Assembly: GCF_012985465.1 (NCBI RefSeq)
Contig: NZ_JAAQWN010000002.1
Coordinates: forward strand, 682,001-746,000
Direction: 5' to 3'
Origin: Pseudomonas sp. WS 5079
Lineage (GTDB): Bacteria > Pseudomonadota > Gammaproteobacteria > Pseudomonadales > Pseudomonadaceae
DNA: 64,000 bases
This document shows positions 39,186-47,988 of this stretch, one piece after another. The translations under genes were made by a program, and so were the position numbers. Position 1 is the first letter of the stretch. Every line of letters starts with the position of its first letter. The notes below the pieces were generated by a model. It was not told where the DNA came from. It was given only the letters and a program-made list of their open reading frames with translations, and did not search any database.

Positions 39186-40553
39186 TTATTCGAACAAGGC
39201 ATCCAGTGCCTGTTCCAGCCGCGTCACCGCAATAACCTGCAAGCCGGGCGGCGCCTCCTTCGGCGCATTGCCCTTGGGTACGATGGCGCGCTTGAAGCCA
39301 TGCTTGGCAGCTTCCTTGAGCCGTTCCTGGCCGCTGGGCACCGGGCGCACTTCGCCCGACAGGCCCACTTCGCCAAATACCAGCAGGTCATGGGGCAGCG
39401 GTCGATTGCGCAGGCTGGACATCACCGCCGCCATCAATGCCAGGTCCGATGCGGTTTCCAGCACCTTGACGCCGCCCACCACGTTGAGGAACACGTCCTG
39501 GTCATGGGTCGGAATCCCGCCATGGCGATGCAACACCGCCAGCAACATCGCCAGGCGGTTCTGATCCAGGCCCAGGGTCACGCGGCGCGGGTTGGCCAGG
39601 TGGCTGTCGTCCACCAGGGCCTGGACTTCCACCAGCATCGGCCGGGTGCCTTCCCACGTCGCCATCACCACGCTGCCCGGTACTTCTTCCTGGGCGCGAG
39701 TCAGAAAGATCGCCGAAGGGTTGGAGACTTCTTTCAGCCCCCGGTCAGTCATGGCGAACACACCCAGCTCGTTGACCGCGCCGAAACGGTTTTTCACCGC
39801 CCGCAACAGGCGCAGGCGTCCATCGGACTCACCCTCGAAATACAGCACCGTATCCACCATATGCTCCAGCACGCGCGGGCCGGCCAACGCGCCTTCCTTG
39901 GTGACATGGCCCACCAGGAAAATCGCCGTGCCGCTTTGCTTCGCGTAGCGCACCAGCAACGCCGCGCTTTCCCGCACCTGGGACACCCCACCCGGCGCCG
40001 ATTGCAGCTGCTCGGTGAAGATTGTCTGGATCGAGTCGATCACCATCACCTTGGGTTTTTCCACGCGGGCGGTGGCGATGATGCTTTCAATGCAGGTTTC
40101 GGTCATGACCCGCAGTTGGTCCTGGGGCAAGCCCAGGCGGCGGGCGCGCATGGCCACTTGTTGCTGGGATTCTTCGCCGGTGACGTACAGGGCCGGCATG
40201 CGGCTGGCGATGCTGCACAGGGTCTGCAGGAGGATGGTCGATTTGCCGATACCCGGGTCGCCGCCAATCAACACCACCGAGCCGTCCACCAGGCCGCCGC
40301 CGAGCACCCGGTCGAGCTCGCCGGACGCGGTGGAGAAACGCGGGATTTCCTCGACGCTGACTTCTGCCAGGGTCTTGATCTGGGCTTGCTGCCCGGTCCA
40401 GCCGGAGCGCCCGCTGGGCGCCGCAGCCCCGCCGCTTTCAATCATGGTTTCAGTGAGGGTGTTCCACGCCCCGCATTCGCCACACTGGCCCGCCCATTTG
40501 GGAAAGGTCGCGCCGCACTCCGTGCAGCCGTACATGCGCTTGGCCTTTGCCAT
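39186..40553 (-). CDS. radA: DNA repair ATPase RadA (Sms)
   Basis: A 455-residue RecA-like branch-migration ATPase. The N-terminal C4 zinc finger is YGCTECGATFPKWAGQCGEC, Walker A is GGDPGIGKST, the RadA-specific motif is VKNRFGAVNELGVF, and a Lon-like C-terminal domain follows (residues about 300-455). It matches the family length and the PAO1 order (PA4609). Confidence 0.97.
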   Translation of the reverse strand: MAKAKRMYGCTECGATFPKWAGQCGECGAWNTLTETMIESGGAAAPSGRSGWTGQQAQIKTLAEVSVEEIPRFSTASGELDRVLGGGLVDGSVVLIGGDPGIGKSTILLQTLCSIASRMPALYVTGEESQQQVAMRARRLGLPQDQLRVMTETCIESIIATARVEKPKVMVIDSIQTIFTEQLQSAPGGVSQVRESAALLVRYAKQSGTAIFLVGHVTKEGALAGPRVLEHMVDTVLYFEGESDGRLRLLRAVKNRFGAVNELGVFAMTDRGLKEVSNPSAIFLTRAQEEVPGSVVMATWEGTRPMLVEVQALVDDSHLANPRRVTLGLDQNRLAMLLAVLHRHGGIPTHDQDVFLNVVGGVKVLETASDLALMAAVMSSLRNRPLPHDLLVFGEVGLSGEVRPVPSGQERLKEAAKHGFKRAIVPKGNAPKEAPPGLQVIAVTRLEQALDALFE

Positions 40554-40588
40554 CTGAGAACCTCCAACCGAAAAACCGCGATGATAGC

Positions 40589-41119
40589 TCAGCGCGGCGC
40601 TGCGGTACGGATTTCACCGTTGGCCAATCGTGTAGCACTGTTGCCCAGCGGGTCTTCGGCATTCAGGTCGGCGCCCTGGGCCTTGAGTGCATCGAGCAGT
40701 TCGACGCGCTTGAACAGCCCGGCGTACATCGCCGCCGTCTGTCCGGCGCCGTTGCGTTGGTCGGGGTTGCAGGCGGTACCCAGCAAACGCCGGGCAATGC
40801 TCAACTCGCCCTTGAAGATCGCGCCCATCAGCGCTGTATTGCCGCGATTGTCCTGGACACAGGCATCGGCACCGGCCGCCAACAGTTGTTCCACAGCAGG
40901 GGCCTGGCCGTGGTAGGCGGCGAGGATCAGTGCGGTGTAGCCCTTGTCATCGACGGTATTGAGGGAATAACCGGATTCGATAAAAGTCTTGAGCATTTCC
41001 ACGTCGCCACGCCGGGCGGCGTCGAAGTAGTAGTCCTGCAACTGCGCCTTGAGGGCCTGTGGGTCGGCGAATACGCTCAAGGACCAGCAGGCCAGTAGTG
41101 CCCCTATAAAGCTACGCAT
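40589..41119 (-). CDS. ankB: Periplasmic ankyrin-repeat protein AnkB
   Basis: A 176-residue protein with a signal peptide (MRSFIGALLACWSLSVFA, cleavage before DPQ) and four ankyrin repeats: YFDAARRGDVEMLKTFIESG, GYTALILAAYHGQ, GNTALMGAIFKGEL and GQTAAMYAGLFKRVELL. In P. aeruginosa AnkB is needed for full activity of the neighbouring catalase KatB. ATG 41119 is chosen over 41128 because AGAGGA is then eight bases upstream. It follows katB in the same direction, separated by a REP. Confidence 0.92.
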   Translation of the reverse strand: MRSFIGALLACWSLSVFADPQALKAQLQDYYFDAARRGDVEMLKTFIESGYSLNTVDDKGYTALILAAYHGQAPAVEQLLAAGADACVQDNRGNTALMGAIFKGELSIARRLLGTACNPDQRNGAGQTAAMYAGLFKRVELLDALKAQGADLNAEDPLGNSATRLANGEIRTAAPR

Positions 41120-41143
41120 AATCAACATCCTCTGCAGGTCCCT

Positions 41144-41227
41144 TGTAGGCGCCGGCTTGCCGGCGATGGCCCCCCAAAGATCACCATCGTCTTCAGCGAC
41201 CTCATCGCCGGCAAGCCAGCGCCTACA
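41144..41227. repeat. REP doublet inside the katB-ankB unit
   Basis: Inverted cores TGTAGGCGCCGGCTTGCCGG and the complement ending CCAGCGCCTACA. The arm variant is GGCGC instead of GGAGC on both sides, so compensatory change has kept pairing. It occupies most of the katB-ankB gap. Confidence 0.88.
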
Positions 41228-41240
41228 GGGAGATGTGCCG

Positions 41241-42782
41241 TTAGTCCGTCAGCTTTTCAGCCAGCGCCCTGACTCGCGCCAGGTCGCCCTTGGCTACTTT
41301 GGCCACGCCCGTGCCGTACTCCGGGTCAGCTTTGTAGAGGAACGACAGGATGATGTGTTTGCTGACGTCATCCGAGGTCGCCAGGGAGCCGCCAAAGTTG
41401 TCGATCAAGTCCTGGCGTTCCTTCTTGCTGTAGGACCGATACAAATCGCCCGCCTGCTTGAAGTTCTGCTCACGCTGGATCTTCGCTTGCTGGGTGCTGC
41501 CGGCCAGGGGCATCTGGCTGTAACGCGCGCTTTGCGGCTCTTCCCGGGGTACCAGGCGGCTCGGCTGATAGTTCACGCCAGTGCTGGTCTTGCCGACGTT
41601 CATCGCGCCATCCTGGTTACCGTTGTTGACGGTGACCCGTGGAGCGTTGATCGGCAGTTGCAGGGCATTGGCGCCCAGGCGATACATCTGCGTATCGGCG
41701 TAGGAGAACACCCGACCTTGCAGCATGCGGTCTTCCGACGGCTCGATACCCGGTACCAGGTTCGCCGGGGCCATGGCCACTTGCTCGGTTTCCTGGAACA
41801 CGTTGCCGGGGTTGCGGTTCAGCACCATTTGCCCGACTTTGCGCTCGGGAACATCGGGCCAGATCTTGGTGGCGTCCAGTGGGTCGAAATCAAACTTGGC
41901 CAGCTCTTCAGGCTTGAGCACTTGCACATACAAGTCCCACTTGGGGAAGTCGCCCTTGTTGATATGGGTAACCAGGTCGTTAGTCATATGGCTGTAATCA
42001 CGGCCCTGGACCTCGACAACTTGTTTGGGGTCCAGGTTCTTGATGCCCTGCAGGCTCTTCCAGTGAAACTTCACGTAGTGCACTTCACCCTTGGCGTTGA
42101 TCAACTTGTAGGCATGTACGCCATTACCGTCCATCTCCCGATAACTGGCGGGGGTGCCGGAGTCCGAATACAACTCAGTGAGTGTGCGGGTGGACTCGGG
42201 AACATGGGAGAAGAAGTCAAAACGCCGGGAGTCATCATCCAGGTTAGTGCGCGGGTCCGGCTTGAAGGCATGGACCATGTCCGGGAACTTGATCGCGTCG
42301 CGGATAAAGAAGGTCGGGAAGTTATTGCCGACCAAGTCCCAGTTACCTTCGGCGGTATAGAACTTGGTGGCGAAGCCGCGTGGGTCGCGCAGGGTTTCCG
42401 GGGAGTGGTTGCCGTGCACAACAGCAGAGAATCGCACAAACACCGGCGTGGCCTCACCGGCGGCAAACACTTTGGCCTTGGTCAGGTCGCCGAGGTTGTC
42501 GGTGACGGTGAAGGTACCGTGGGCGCCGGTGCCACGGGCGTGCACCACACGCTCCGGGATGCGTTCACGGTCAAAGCGCTGCAGCTTCTGGATCAGTTGT
42601 ACATCTTGCAGCAGGACCGGGCCGTTGGCGCCGGCGGTCTGCGAGTTCTGGTTGTCACCCACGGCCGCGCCATTATCGCGAGTGAGGTTGGCGGCACTGA
42701 CCGACAACGACAACAAACTGGTACTGGCAATCAATAGCAGATTGCGCGCAGCAATAGACCTGCGGCTAATAAGGTTTTTCAT
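41241..42782 (-). CDS. katB: Catalase KatB (periplasmic, clade-type monofunctional haem catalase)
   Basis: A 513-residue haem catalase that dismutates hydrogen peroxide. A signal peptide (MKNLISRRSIAARNLLLIAS...SVSA, cleavage before ANL) points to the periplasm. The catalytic His is in RVVHARGTGAHGTF, the distal Asn region is GNNFPTFFIRDAIKFPD, and the proximal Tyr is in RVFSYADTQMYRLG. The ATG at 42782 follows AGAGGA; the 69-codon extension to 43010 is not family-like. ankB follows, as in P. aeruginosa where the pair is under OxyR. Confidence 0.95.
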   Translation of the reverse strand: MKNLISRRSIAARNLLLIASTSLLSLSVSAANLTRDNGAAVGDNQNSQTAGANGPVLLQDVQLIQKLQRFDRERIPERVVHARGTGAHGTFTVTDNLGDLTKAKVFAAGEATPVFVRFSAVVHGNHSPETLRDPRGFATKFYTAEGNWDLVGNNFPTFFIRDAIKFPDMVHAFKPDPRTNLDDDSRRFDFFSHVPESTRTLTELYSDSGTPASYREMDGNGVHAYKLINAKGEVHYVKFHWKSLQGIKNLDPKQVVEVQGRDYSHMTNDLVTHINKGDFPKWDLYVQVLKPEELAKFDFDPLDATKIWPDVPERKVGQMVLNRNPGNVFQETEQVAMAPANLVPGIEPSEDRMLQGRVFSYADTQMYRLGANALQLPINAPRVTVNNGNQDGAMNVGKTSTGVNYQPSRLVPREEPQSARYSQMPLAGSTQQAKIQREQNFKQAGDLYRSYSKKERQDLIDNFGGSLATSDDVSKHIILSFLYKADPEYGTGVAKVAKGDLARVRALAEKLTD

Positions 42783-43070
42783 CAAGCAATCCTCTGGCTT
42801 TTTTAAATGCACTTTTACGGGTGCTTGCCAGAGGCTAGTGATCCTGGCGCCAGAAGATAAATAGAAAAGCCACACCAACCCGATTAAAAAAATAGTGTGG
42901 CAAGACACTGAAATGCCGGGTATTTCGCGCGCGATTGGTGGCACTTTGCAAACTATTTGCGTTTTAATGTGTCGATTGCAACGAACAGTGTTAACAGTTG
43001 TGTCGAGCAAGTCACTGCAGACTGACTTACACTGAGTTCCTCTCCTCTCAACTGTAACAAGGAATAACCT
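42783..43070. promoter_or_regulatory. katB-mscL divergent regulatory region
   Basis: This 288-base AT-rich region must hold both promoters. GCCACAC (42869-42875) and GTGTGGC (42895-42901) form an inverted repeat around a 19-base AT-rich loop, about 90-120 bases upstream of katB. ATAG tetramers occur at 42861 and 42892, but they do not fit the 22-base spacing of the full OxyR consensus. Confidence 0.45.
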
Positions 43071-43487
43071 ATGGGCGTGATCAGTGAGTTCAAGGCCTTC
43101 GCGGTCAAAGGTAATGTGGTCGACATGGCGGTCGGTATTATCATCGGCGCCGCCTTCGGCAAAATTGTTTCGTCCTTCGTAGGCGACGTGGTGATGCCGC
43201 CCATCGGCCTGCTGATCGGCGGTGTGGACTTCGGTGACCTGGCGGTAACGCTCAAGGCAGCCCAGGGCGATGCACCTGCGGTGGTCCTGGCCTACGGTAA
43301 ATTCATCCAGAGCGTCATTGACTTTGTGATCGTCGCGTTCGCGATCTTCATGGGTGTCAAGGCCATCAACCGTCTCAAGCGTGAAGAAGCCGTGGCGCCA
43401 AGCCTGCCACCGGTCCCCACCAAGGAAGAGGAACTGCTGGGGGAGATCCGCGATCTGCTCAAGGCCCAGAACAACAAGCCCCTGTAG
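43071..43487 (+). CDS. mscL: Large-conductance mechanosensitive channel MscL
   Basis: A 138-residue channel that opens under hypo-osmotic membrane tension. [36 protein letters not shown] (starting at residue 1) contains the amphipathic N-terminal helix and TM1 with the hydrophobic gate. TM2 is [20 protein letters not shown], and the C-terminal bundle ends [12 protein letters not shown]. It follows the standard Pseudomonas order katB-mscL-fprB. Confidence 0.97.
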   Translation: MGVISEFKAFAVKGNVVDMAVGIIIGAAFGKIVSSFVGDVVMPPIGLLIGGVDFGDLAVTLKAAQGDAPAVVLAYGKFIQSVIDFVIVAFAIFMGVKAINRLKREEAVAPSLPPVPTKEEELLGEIRDLLKAQNNKPL

Positions 43488-43514
43488 CCGACCCGCAATA
43501 CCTGTCGGCCACAG

Positions 43515-43548
43515 AAAAAGGCGCCCCTGACCGGGCGCCTTTTTTCTA
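43515..43548. terminator. Bidirectional terminator between mscL and fprB
   Basis: AAAAAGGCGCCC/GGGCGCCTTTTTT stem with loop CTGACC serves mscL rightward. The complementary A-run gives a T-run leftward, where the fprB stop overlaps its outer edge. Confidence 0.9.
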
Positions 43549-44322
43549 CCAGTAGTTTTCTACCGCCACCTGCCCGGGCCGACGCGCCAGGCTCAGTTGC
43601 ATATCACGCTGCTTGAGCAGTTGCCGGGTGTCATCGATCATCTGCGGATTGCCGCAAATCATCACCCGCGAATGCAAAGGCGTCAGCGCTACGCCCGCCG
43701 CACGCTCCAGCTCGCCATTTTCGATCAGGGTCGTGATCCGCCCATTCAATGCACCCGGCCGCTGCTCACGGGTCACGATAGGCAGGTAGGTGAGTTTATG
43801 GGCGTGTTCGCTCAAGTACTCGCGCTCACCCAATTCCTTGATCAGGGTCTGGTAGGCCAGCTCCCGAGCTTCCCTGGCGCTGTAGACCAGGATGATCCGC
43901 TCAAATTTTTCCCAGGCTTCAAAGTCCTGCAGGATCGACAGAAATGGCGCGATCCCCGTGCCGGTGCCCAGCAGCCAAAGGTCACGACCATCGACAAAAC
44001 GATTCAGGGTCAAGAAACCGGTGGCCTGGCGCTCCACCAGCAACTCGTCGCCCACCCGCAGGCGACTCAGCTCACTGGTGAACTCACCACCGGGCACCAC
44101 AATAGAGAAAAACTCCAGGAACTCATCAAAGGGCGACGACACCACCGAATAGGCACGCCACACCAGGCTGCCATCGGGTTTGGTCACGCCCAGGCGAACA
44201 AACTGCCCGGCGGTGAAACGGAACCCCGGGTCCCGGGTAGTACGCAGGGTAAACAGGCTGGGGGTCAACGACTGCACATCGATCAGGGTCTGGCGTGTGA
44301 ATTTTTCCGCACTGGCCGTCAT
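43546..44322 (-). CDS. fprB: Ferredoxin-NADP reductase FprB
   Basis: A 258-residue bacterial FNR that moves electrons between NADPH and ferredoxin or flavodoxin. The FAD-binding motif is RAYSVVSSP, the pyrophosphate loop is PGGEFTSEL, and the NADP-site motif is LLGTGTGIAPFLSIL. The end VENYW and start MTASAEKFTRQTL fit the FprB subfamily rather than FprA. The ATG at 44322 is used; the frame extends upstream to 44439 with non-conserved residues. Confidence 0.92.
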   Translation of the reverse strand: MTASAEKFTRQTLIDVQSLTPSLFTLRTTRDPGFRFTAGQFVRLGVTKPDGSLVWRAYSVVSSPFDEFLEFFSIVVPGGEFTSELSRLRVGDELLVERQATGFLTLNRFVDGRDLWLLGTGTGIAPFLSILQDFEAWEKFERIILVYSAREARELAYQTLIKELGEREYLSEHAHKLTYLPIVTREQRPGALNGRITTLIENGELERAAGVALTPLHSRVMICGNPQMIDDTRQLLKQRDMQLSLARRPGQVAVENYW

Positions 44323-44735
44323 GGGGGGCTCCGGTCTACAGGTAACCCCTAGTGTCCCCCAAAGCGACGCCTGGAAACACCGTTGGTTTGTAGTGACATC
44401 CTGCGTGCCTCCACTGACCAATACAGAAAAGATGGCCATCTGCCTTCAATTCAAACCATTTGGCTATTAAGTCCTACTCATAACCCCTACATGAAAATTC
44501 ATAAACTGTGTCGCAACCCTGCCCTAAGCAAATGAATGACAAAGAAATTCACTCACATCATCAGCCCCCCCGCCCGCGCGCCCAGGACCATGGGTATCAA
44601 TCAGTTCTACTAAAAAACGCAACGCTAAGTGCGAAAATTCCCATCTGGGTTTTACATGCTGTCCTACACTCGATTCGGTAACGCTAAGGGGACCGCGTTG
44701 CGAACAATCAGTGTGCGACTCATGGAGATTTACCA
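44323..44735. promoter_or_regulatory. fprB-luxR divergent spacer with repeats
   Basis: These 413 bases have no convincing gene. Visible structure: palindrome AGATGGCCATCT at 44430-44441; direct repeat AACGCTAAG at 44621-44629 and 44680-44688; and inverted repeat CGCAACGC (44618-44625) / GCGTTGCG (44695-44702). The last two bracket the DNA just upstream of the LuxR-type gene and could be autoregulatory. I find no canonical lux box. Confidence 0.5.
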
Positions 44736-45446
44736 ATGGTCAACTGGCGAAACACACGTCTACCCAAACTAGAAGGTGAGGATGAGGTGACGACTATGTT
44801 CGAGGCTGCTCTGAACATTACCTATGAGCTGGGCTTTGAATATTGCGGTTTTATGATGGGCTCCAATGCGGTTTATCAGCCATTCAAGAACATCCACCTC
44901 AATAATTATCCAAGTGAATGGAACACTCTCTACAAAACAGAACATTACTTCGATATGGACCCGCTGGTCAGCCACTGCAAACGCGATGTACTGCCCATCG
45001 TCTGGGAAGAAAAAACCTACTCTGCAGTGCCGGACATGTGGGTTCACTTGCAAGCCCAGGGTCTCAATTTTGGCTGGGCGCAGTCGGTGCATGACTTCCG
45101 TGGCTTTTTCAGCATGATCAACCTGGGACGACGCCAGGAACCGGTGCAAGCCCAGGAACTGTATGAGAAAGCCGGCCAGGTCTTGTGGATCTGCCATGCC
45201 TTGCATACCGTCGCGGCCCAGGCCTATGCCAAGGAGCCGGCCTGCCAGTGCCCCACCAAGCTCACCAGTCGCGAGACCGAAATCCTGCAATGGTCGGCAC
45301 TGGGCAAGACAGCTGCCGATATCGCGACAATTCTCTGCCTGTCCGAGCGCACTGTCGGTTTTCATATCAGCAGTGCGATGCGCAAGCTGGGGGTGAGCAA
45401 TAAGATTGCCGCGGTGATCACGGCAGTCAAACACGGCCTTTTTTGA
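44736..45446 (+). CDS. LuxR-type quorum-sensing regulator (orphan/solo)
   Basis: A 236-residue regulator with an autoinducer-binding domain (about 15-165) and a C-terminal LuxR helix-turn-helix (LTSRETEILQWSALGKTAAD...TVGFHISSAMRKLGV). All six residues usual in AHL receptors are present: W62, Y66, D75, P76, W90 and G113. The plant-signal subgroup (OryR/PsoR) replaces the first two, so an AHL or close analogue is the more likely ligand. No luxI homologue is in the window, hence solo. Upstream DNA has repeats. rlmG follows on the same strand. Confidence 0.92.
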   Translation: MVNWRNTRLPKLEGEDEVTTMFEAALNITYELGFEYCGFMMGSNAVYQPFKNIHLNNYPSEWNTLYKTEHYFDMDPLVSHCKRDVLPIVWEEKTYSAVPDMWVHLQAQGLNFGWAQSVHDFRGFFSMINLGRRQEPVQAQELYEKAGQVLWICHALHTVAAQAYAKEPACQCPTKLTSRETEILQWSALGKTAADIATILCLSERTVGFHISSAMRKLGVSNKIAAVITAVKHGLF

Positions 45447-45621
45447 GTACAGCCCGCGCCCCCATGTTGAAAACACCGAATGTAATCCGCCAGAAAAAAA
45501 CGTAACATTTACGGCCAGTTCTGAGTGATGACGCCGCTCGTCAACGCCCGCGTCGCAGTCCACTCAGAAGGTTCCGCGCCAGGCCCGGAACACCCGTCGA
45601 TTATCCAGAGTTCCCCCCGCC

Positions 45622-46746
45622 ATGCCCCTGCTCGATAGCCCCTTCGCCCAACTCGACCTGATCCGCCAGCCCGAGCAGCAAAACGAACCGCTGCAAGCCT
45701 TCGATGCGGCCGACGAGTATCTGCTTGCCTACCTGGCCGAGCAGCAACCGGCCAGCAGCACCCGCGTACTGGTGCTCAATGACAGTTTTGGGGCATTGGC
45801 GGCCAGCCTTGAGGGGCATGTGCATGTCACCAGCAGCGGCGATTCATTCCTCGGCGCCCAGGCCCTGCAAAAAAACCTGATGCGCAATGGCAAGGCCTTC
45901 GATGCCCTTTCGTTCGTGCCTGCCAGCCAGGTGCCCAGCGGGCCCTTCGATCGGGTACTGATCCGGGTACCAAAAACCCTGGCGCTGCTCGAAGAACAAT
46001 TGATCCGCCTGCAGGACCAATTGGCGCCAGGTGCCGAAGTGATCGCGGGGGCCATGGTCAAGCACCTGCCCCGCGCCGCCGGTGAACTGCTGGAGCGTTA
46101 CATCGGGCCGATGCACGCGTCGCTGGCGGTGAAAAAGGCCAGGTTGCTGATCGCCACCCTGGCTGATCGCCCTCGCGTCGTATCGCCCTACCCCACGCGT
46201 TATCGCCTGGACGCGCCGGCCATCGAGCTACTCAACCACGCCAATGTGTTCTGCCGCGAAGGCCTGGATATCGGCACCCGTGCCTTCCTGCCCCATCTGC
46301 CGCACAACCTGGGGAATGCCCGCGTGGCTGACCTGGGTTGCGGCAACGGCGTGCTGGCGATTGCCAGCGCCCTGCACAACCCCGAGGCGCAGTACACCTT
46401 GGTGGACGAGTCCTATATGGCCGTACAGTCGGCCGCCGAAAACTGGCGCGCGGCCCTGGGTGAGCGGCCCGTGATGATTCGCCCCGGCGACGGCCTGGCG
46501 GACCAGGAGCCGCAATCGTTGGACGTGGTGCTATGCAACCCGCCGTTCCACCAGCAGCAGGTGGTGGGGGATTTCCTTGCATGGCGCATGTTCCAGCAGG
46601 CCCGCGAAGCGCTGGTAGTCGGCGGCGCGTTGTACATCGTCGGCAACCGCCACCTGGGTTATCACAGCAAGCTGGCGCGGCTGTTCCGTGGTGTGGAGCA
46701 GGTGGCGGCGACACCAAAGTTCGTGATTCTCAAGGCCCGCAAATAA
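45622..46746 (+). CDS. rlmG: 23S rRNA (guanine-N2) methyltransferase RlmG
   Basis: A 374-residue SAM-dependent methyltransferase expected to modify G1835 of 23S rRNA. The N-terminal half is the degenerate methyltransferase domain (PLQAFDAADEYLLAYL, LIRVPKTLALLEEQL). The C-terminal half has motif I VADLGCGNGVLAIAS and catalytic motif NPPFHQQQ. Length and both domains match E. coli RlmG; the related RsmC is shorter and lacks this N-terminus. Confidence over RsmC is good. Confidence 0.93.
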   Translation: MPLLDSPFAQLDLIRQPEQQNEPLQAFDAADEYLLAYLAEQQPASSTRVLVLNDSFGALAASLEGHVHVTSSGDSFLGAQALQKNLMRNGKAFDALSFVPASQVPSGPFDRVLIRVPKTLALLEEQLIRLQDQLAPGAEVIAGAMVKHLPRAAGELLERYIGPMHASLAVKKARLLIATLADRPRVVSPYPTRYRLDAPAIELLNHANVFCREGLDIGTRAFLPHLPHNLGNARVADLGCGNGVLAIASALHNPEAQYTLVDESYMAVQSAAENWRAALGERPVMIRPGDGLADQEPQSLDVVLCNPPFHQQQVVGDFLAWRMFQQAREALVVGGALYIVGNRHLGYHSKLARLFRGVEQVAATPKFVILKARK

Positions 46747-46753
46747 CACAGGC

Positions 46754-46780
46754 AAAAAAAACCCTCCATTAAAGGAGGGT
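46754..46780 (-). terminator. Terminator between rlmG and the cio operon
   Basis: Read leftward: ACCCTCC/GGAGGGT with a six-base loop, followed by eight T. It ends the cioAB-DUF2474 transcript 18 bases after its last stop and faces rlmG. Confidence 0.88.
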
Positions 46781-46797
46781 CAAGACTGCATGGGATG

Positions 46798-46965
46798 TCA
46801 GTGAGTGCTCAGGCCCGCGGCGTTCATGAACATGCGCATCAGGCTGGCCACCACGAACAGGGCCAGGACGCTGCCGGTCCAGATCATTGCCAACCAGCCC
46901 AGGCGTTGCCACAGCGGCTTTTTCTCGGCCTGTTCGATATCGTCCAGTGAAGGTTTACCGGTCAT
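46798..46965 (-). CDS. DUF2474 micropeptide of the cyanide-insensitive oxidase operon
   Basis: A 55-residue protein starting MTGKPSLDDIEQAEKKPLWQ at 46965. A soluble acidic/basic N-terminus of about 23 residues is followed by a single TM helix (LAMIWTGSVLALFVVASLM) and a short tail. AGGAGG lies seven bases upstream of the ATG. It begins 12 bases after cioB and is the last gene of the operon. Its place matches that of CydX, the small third subunit of E. coli cytochrome bd, so an accessory role in CIO assembly or stability is inferred. Confidence 0.88.
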   Translation of the reverse strand: MTGKPSLDDIEQAEKKPLWQRLGWLAMIWTGSVLALFVVASLMRMFMNAAGLSTH

Positions 46966-46977
46966 GGTCCAAGCCTC

Positions 46978-47985
46978 CTAGTGATAGCCATCTTCATGGG
47001 TCACCTTGCCGCGGAACACGTAGTAGCTCCAGAAGGTGTAGCCCAGGATGAACGGGATGATGAACAGCGTACCCACCAGCATGAAGCCCTGGCTTTGCGG
47101 CGGCGCGGCGGCATCCCAGATCGACACCGACGGCGGGATGATGTTCGGCCACAGGCTGATGCCCAGGCCGCTGTAGCCGAGGAAGATCAACACCAGCGTC
47201 AGCAGGAACGGCGCGTAATGGGCATTGCGGGCCACGGCACGCACCAGCGCATACATGGTCACCAGCACCAGGATCGGCACCGGCAGGAACCAGAACAGGT
47301 TCGGCAGGGTGAACCAGCGCGAGGCGATGTCCGGGTGGGCCAGGGGCGTCCAGATGCTGACGATGCCAATCACCGCCAACACGACGAACGCCAGGGGTCG
47401 CGCCAGGTTGTGCATCTGCTCTTGCAGCTTGCCTTCGGTCTTCATGATCAGCCAGGTGCAGCCCAGCAGGGCATAGGCCACGATCAAGGCCACGCCGCAA
47501 AACAGGGCAAACGGCGAGAACCAGTCCAATGAGCCGCCGGCGAACTGGCGGTCAACCACCGGAATGCCTTCAATGAATGCCCCCAGCGCCACGCCCTGGA
47601 AGAAGGTCGCCGCCAGCGAGCCGCCGATAAACGCCTTGTCCCACAAGTGGCGCTTGTCATCCTTGGCCTTGAAGCGGAACTCAAAGGCCACGCCACGGAA
47701 GATCAGGCCGATCAGCATCAGGATCAGCGGCAGGTACAGCGCCGAGAGCACCACCGAGTAGGCCAATGGGAAGGCGCCAAACAATGCCGCGCCCCCCAGC
47801 ACCAGCCAGGTTTCGTTGCCGTCCCACACCGGGGCGACGGTATTCATCATCACGTCACGGTCAGTCTTGCCCGGGATAAACGGGAAGAGAATGCCGATCC
47901 CCAGGTCAAAGCCATCCATGACCACGTACATCATGATGCCGAAGATGATGATCACGGCCCAGATCAGCGGAAGATCAATACCCAT
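46978..47985 (-). CDS. cioB: Cyanide-insensitive terminal oxidase subunit II
   Basis: A 335-residue CydB-family subunit with about eight to nine TM helices. The N-terminal signature is YVVMDGFDLGIGILFPF and VAPVWDGNETWLVLGGAALFGAFP (here given as VAPVWDGNETWLVLGG). It pairs with CioA to oxidise quinol with oxygen. cioA stops three bases upstream, so translation is coupled. Confidence 0.95.
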   Translation of the reverse strand: MGIDLPLIWAVIIIFGIMMYVVMDGFDLGIGILFPFIPGKTDRDVMMNTVAPVWDGNETWLVLGGAALFGAFPLAYSVVLSALYLPLILMLIGLIFRGVAFEFRFKAKDDKRHLWDKAFIGGSLAATFFQGVALGAFIEGIPVVDRQFAGGSLDWFSPFALFCGVALIVAYALLGCTWLIMKTEGKLQEQMHNLARPLAFVVLAVIGIVSIWTPLAHPDIASRWFTLPNLFWFLPVPILVLVTMYALVRAVARNAHYAPFLLTLVLIFLGYSGLGISLWPNIIPPSVSIWDAAAPPQSQGFMLVGTLFIIPFILGYTFWSYYVFRGKVTHEDGYH

Positions 47986-47988
47986 GAC

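Noticed and set aside
42783-43010. Extended KatB N-terminus from the ATG at 43010
   Set aside because: The extra residues include a hydrophobic stretch but are not family-like, and MKNLISRRS at 42782 has both a good ribosome site and a signal peptide.
44430-44441. AGATGGCCATCT as a lux-box-like operator
   Set aside because: It is a perfect 12-base palindrome but does not resemble known AHL-regulator sites and lies nearly 300 bases from the luxR-type gene.
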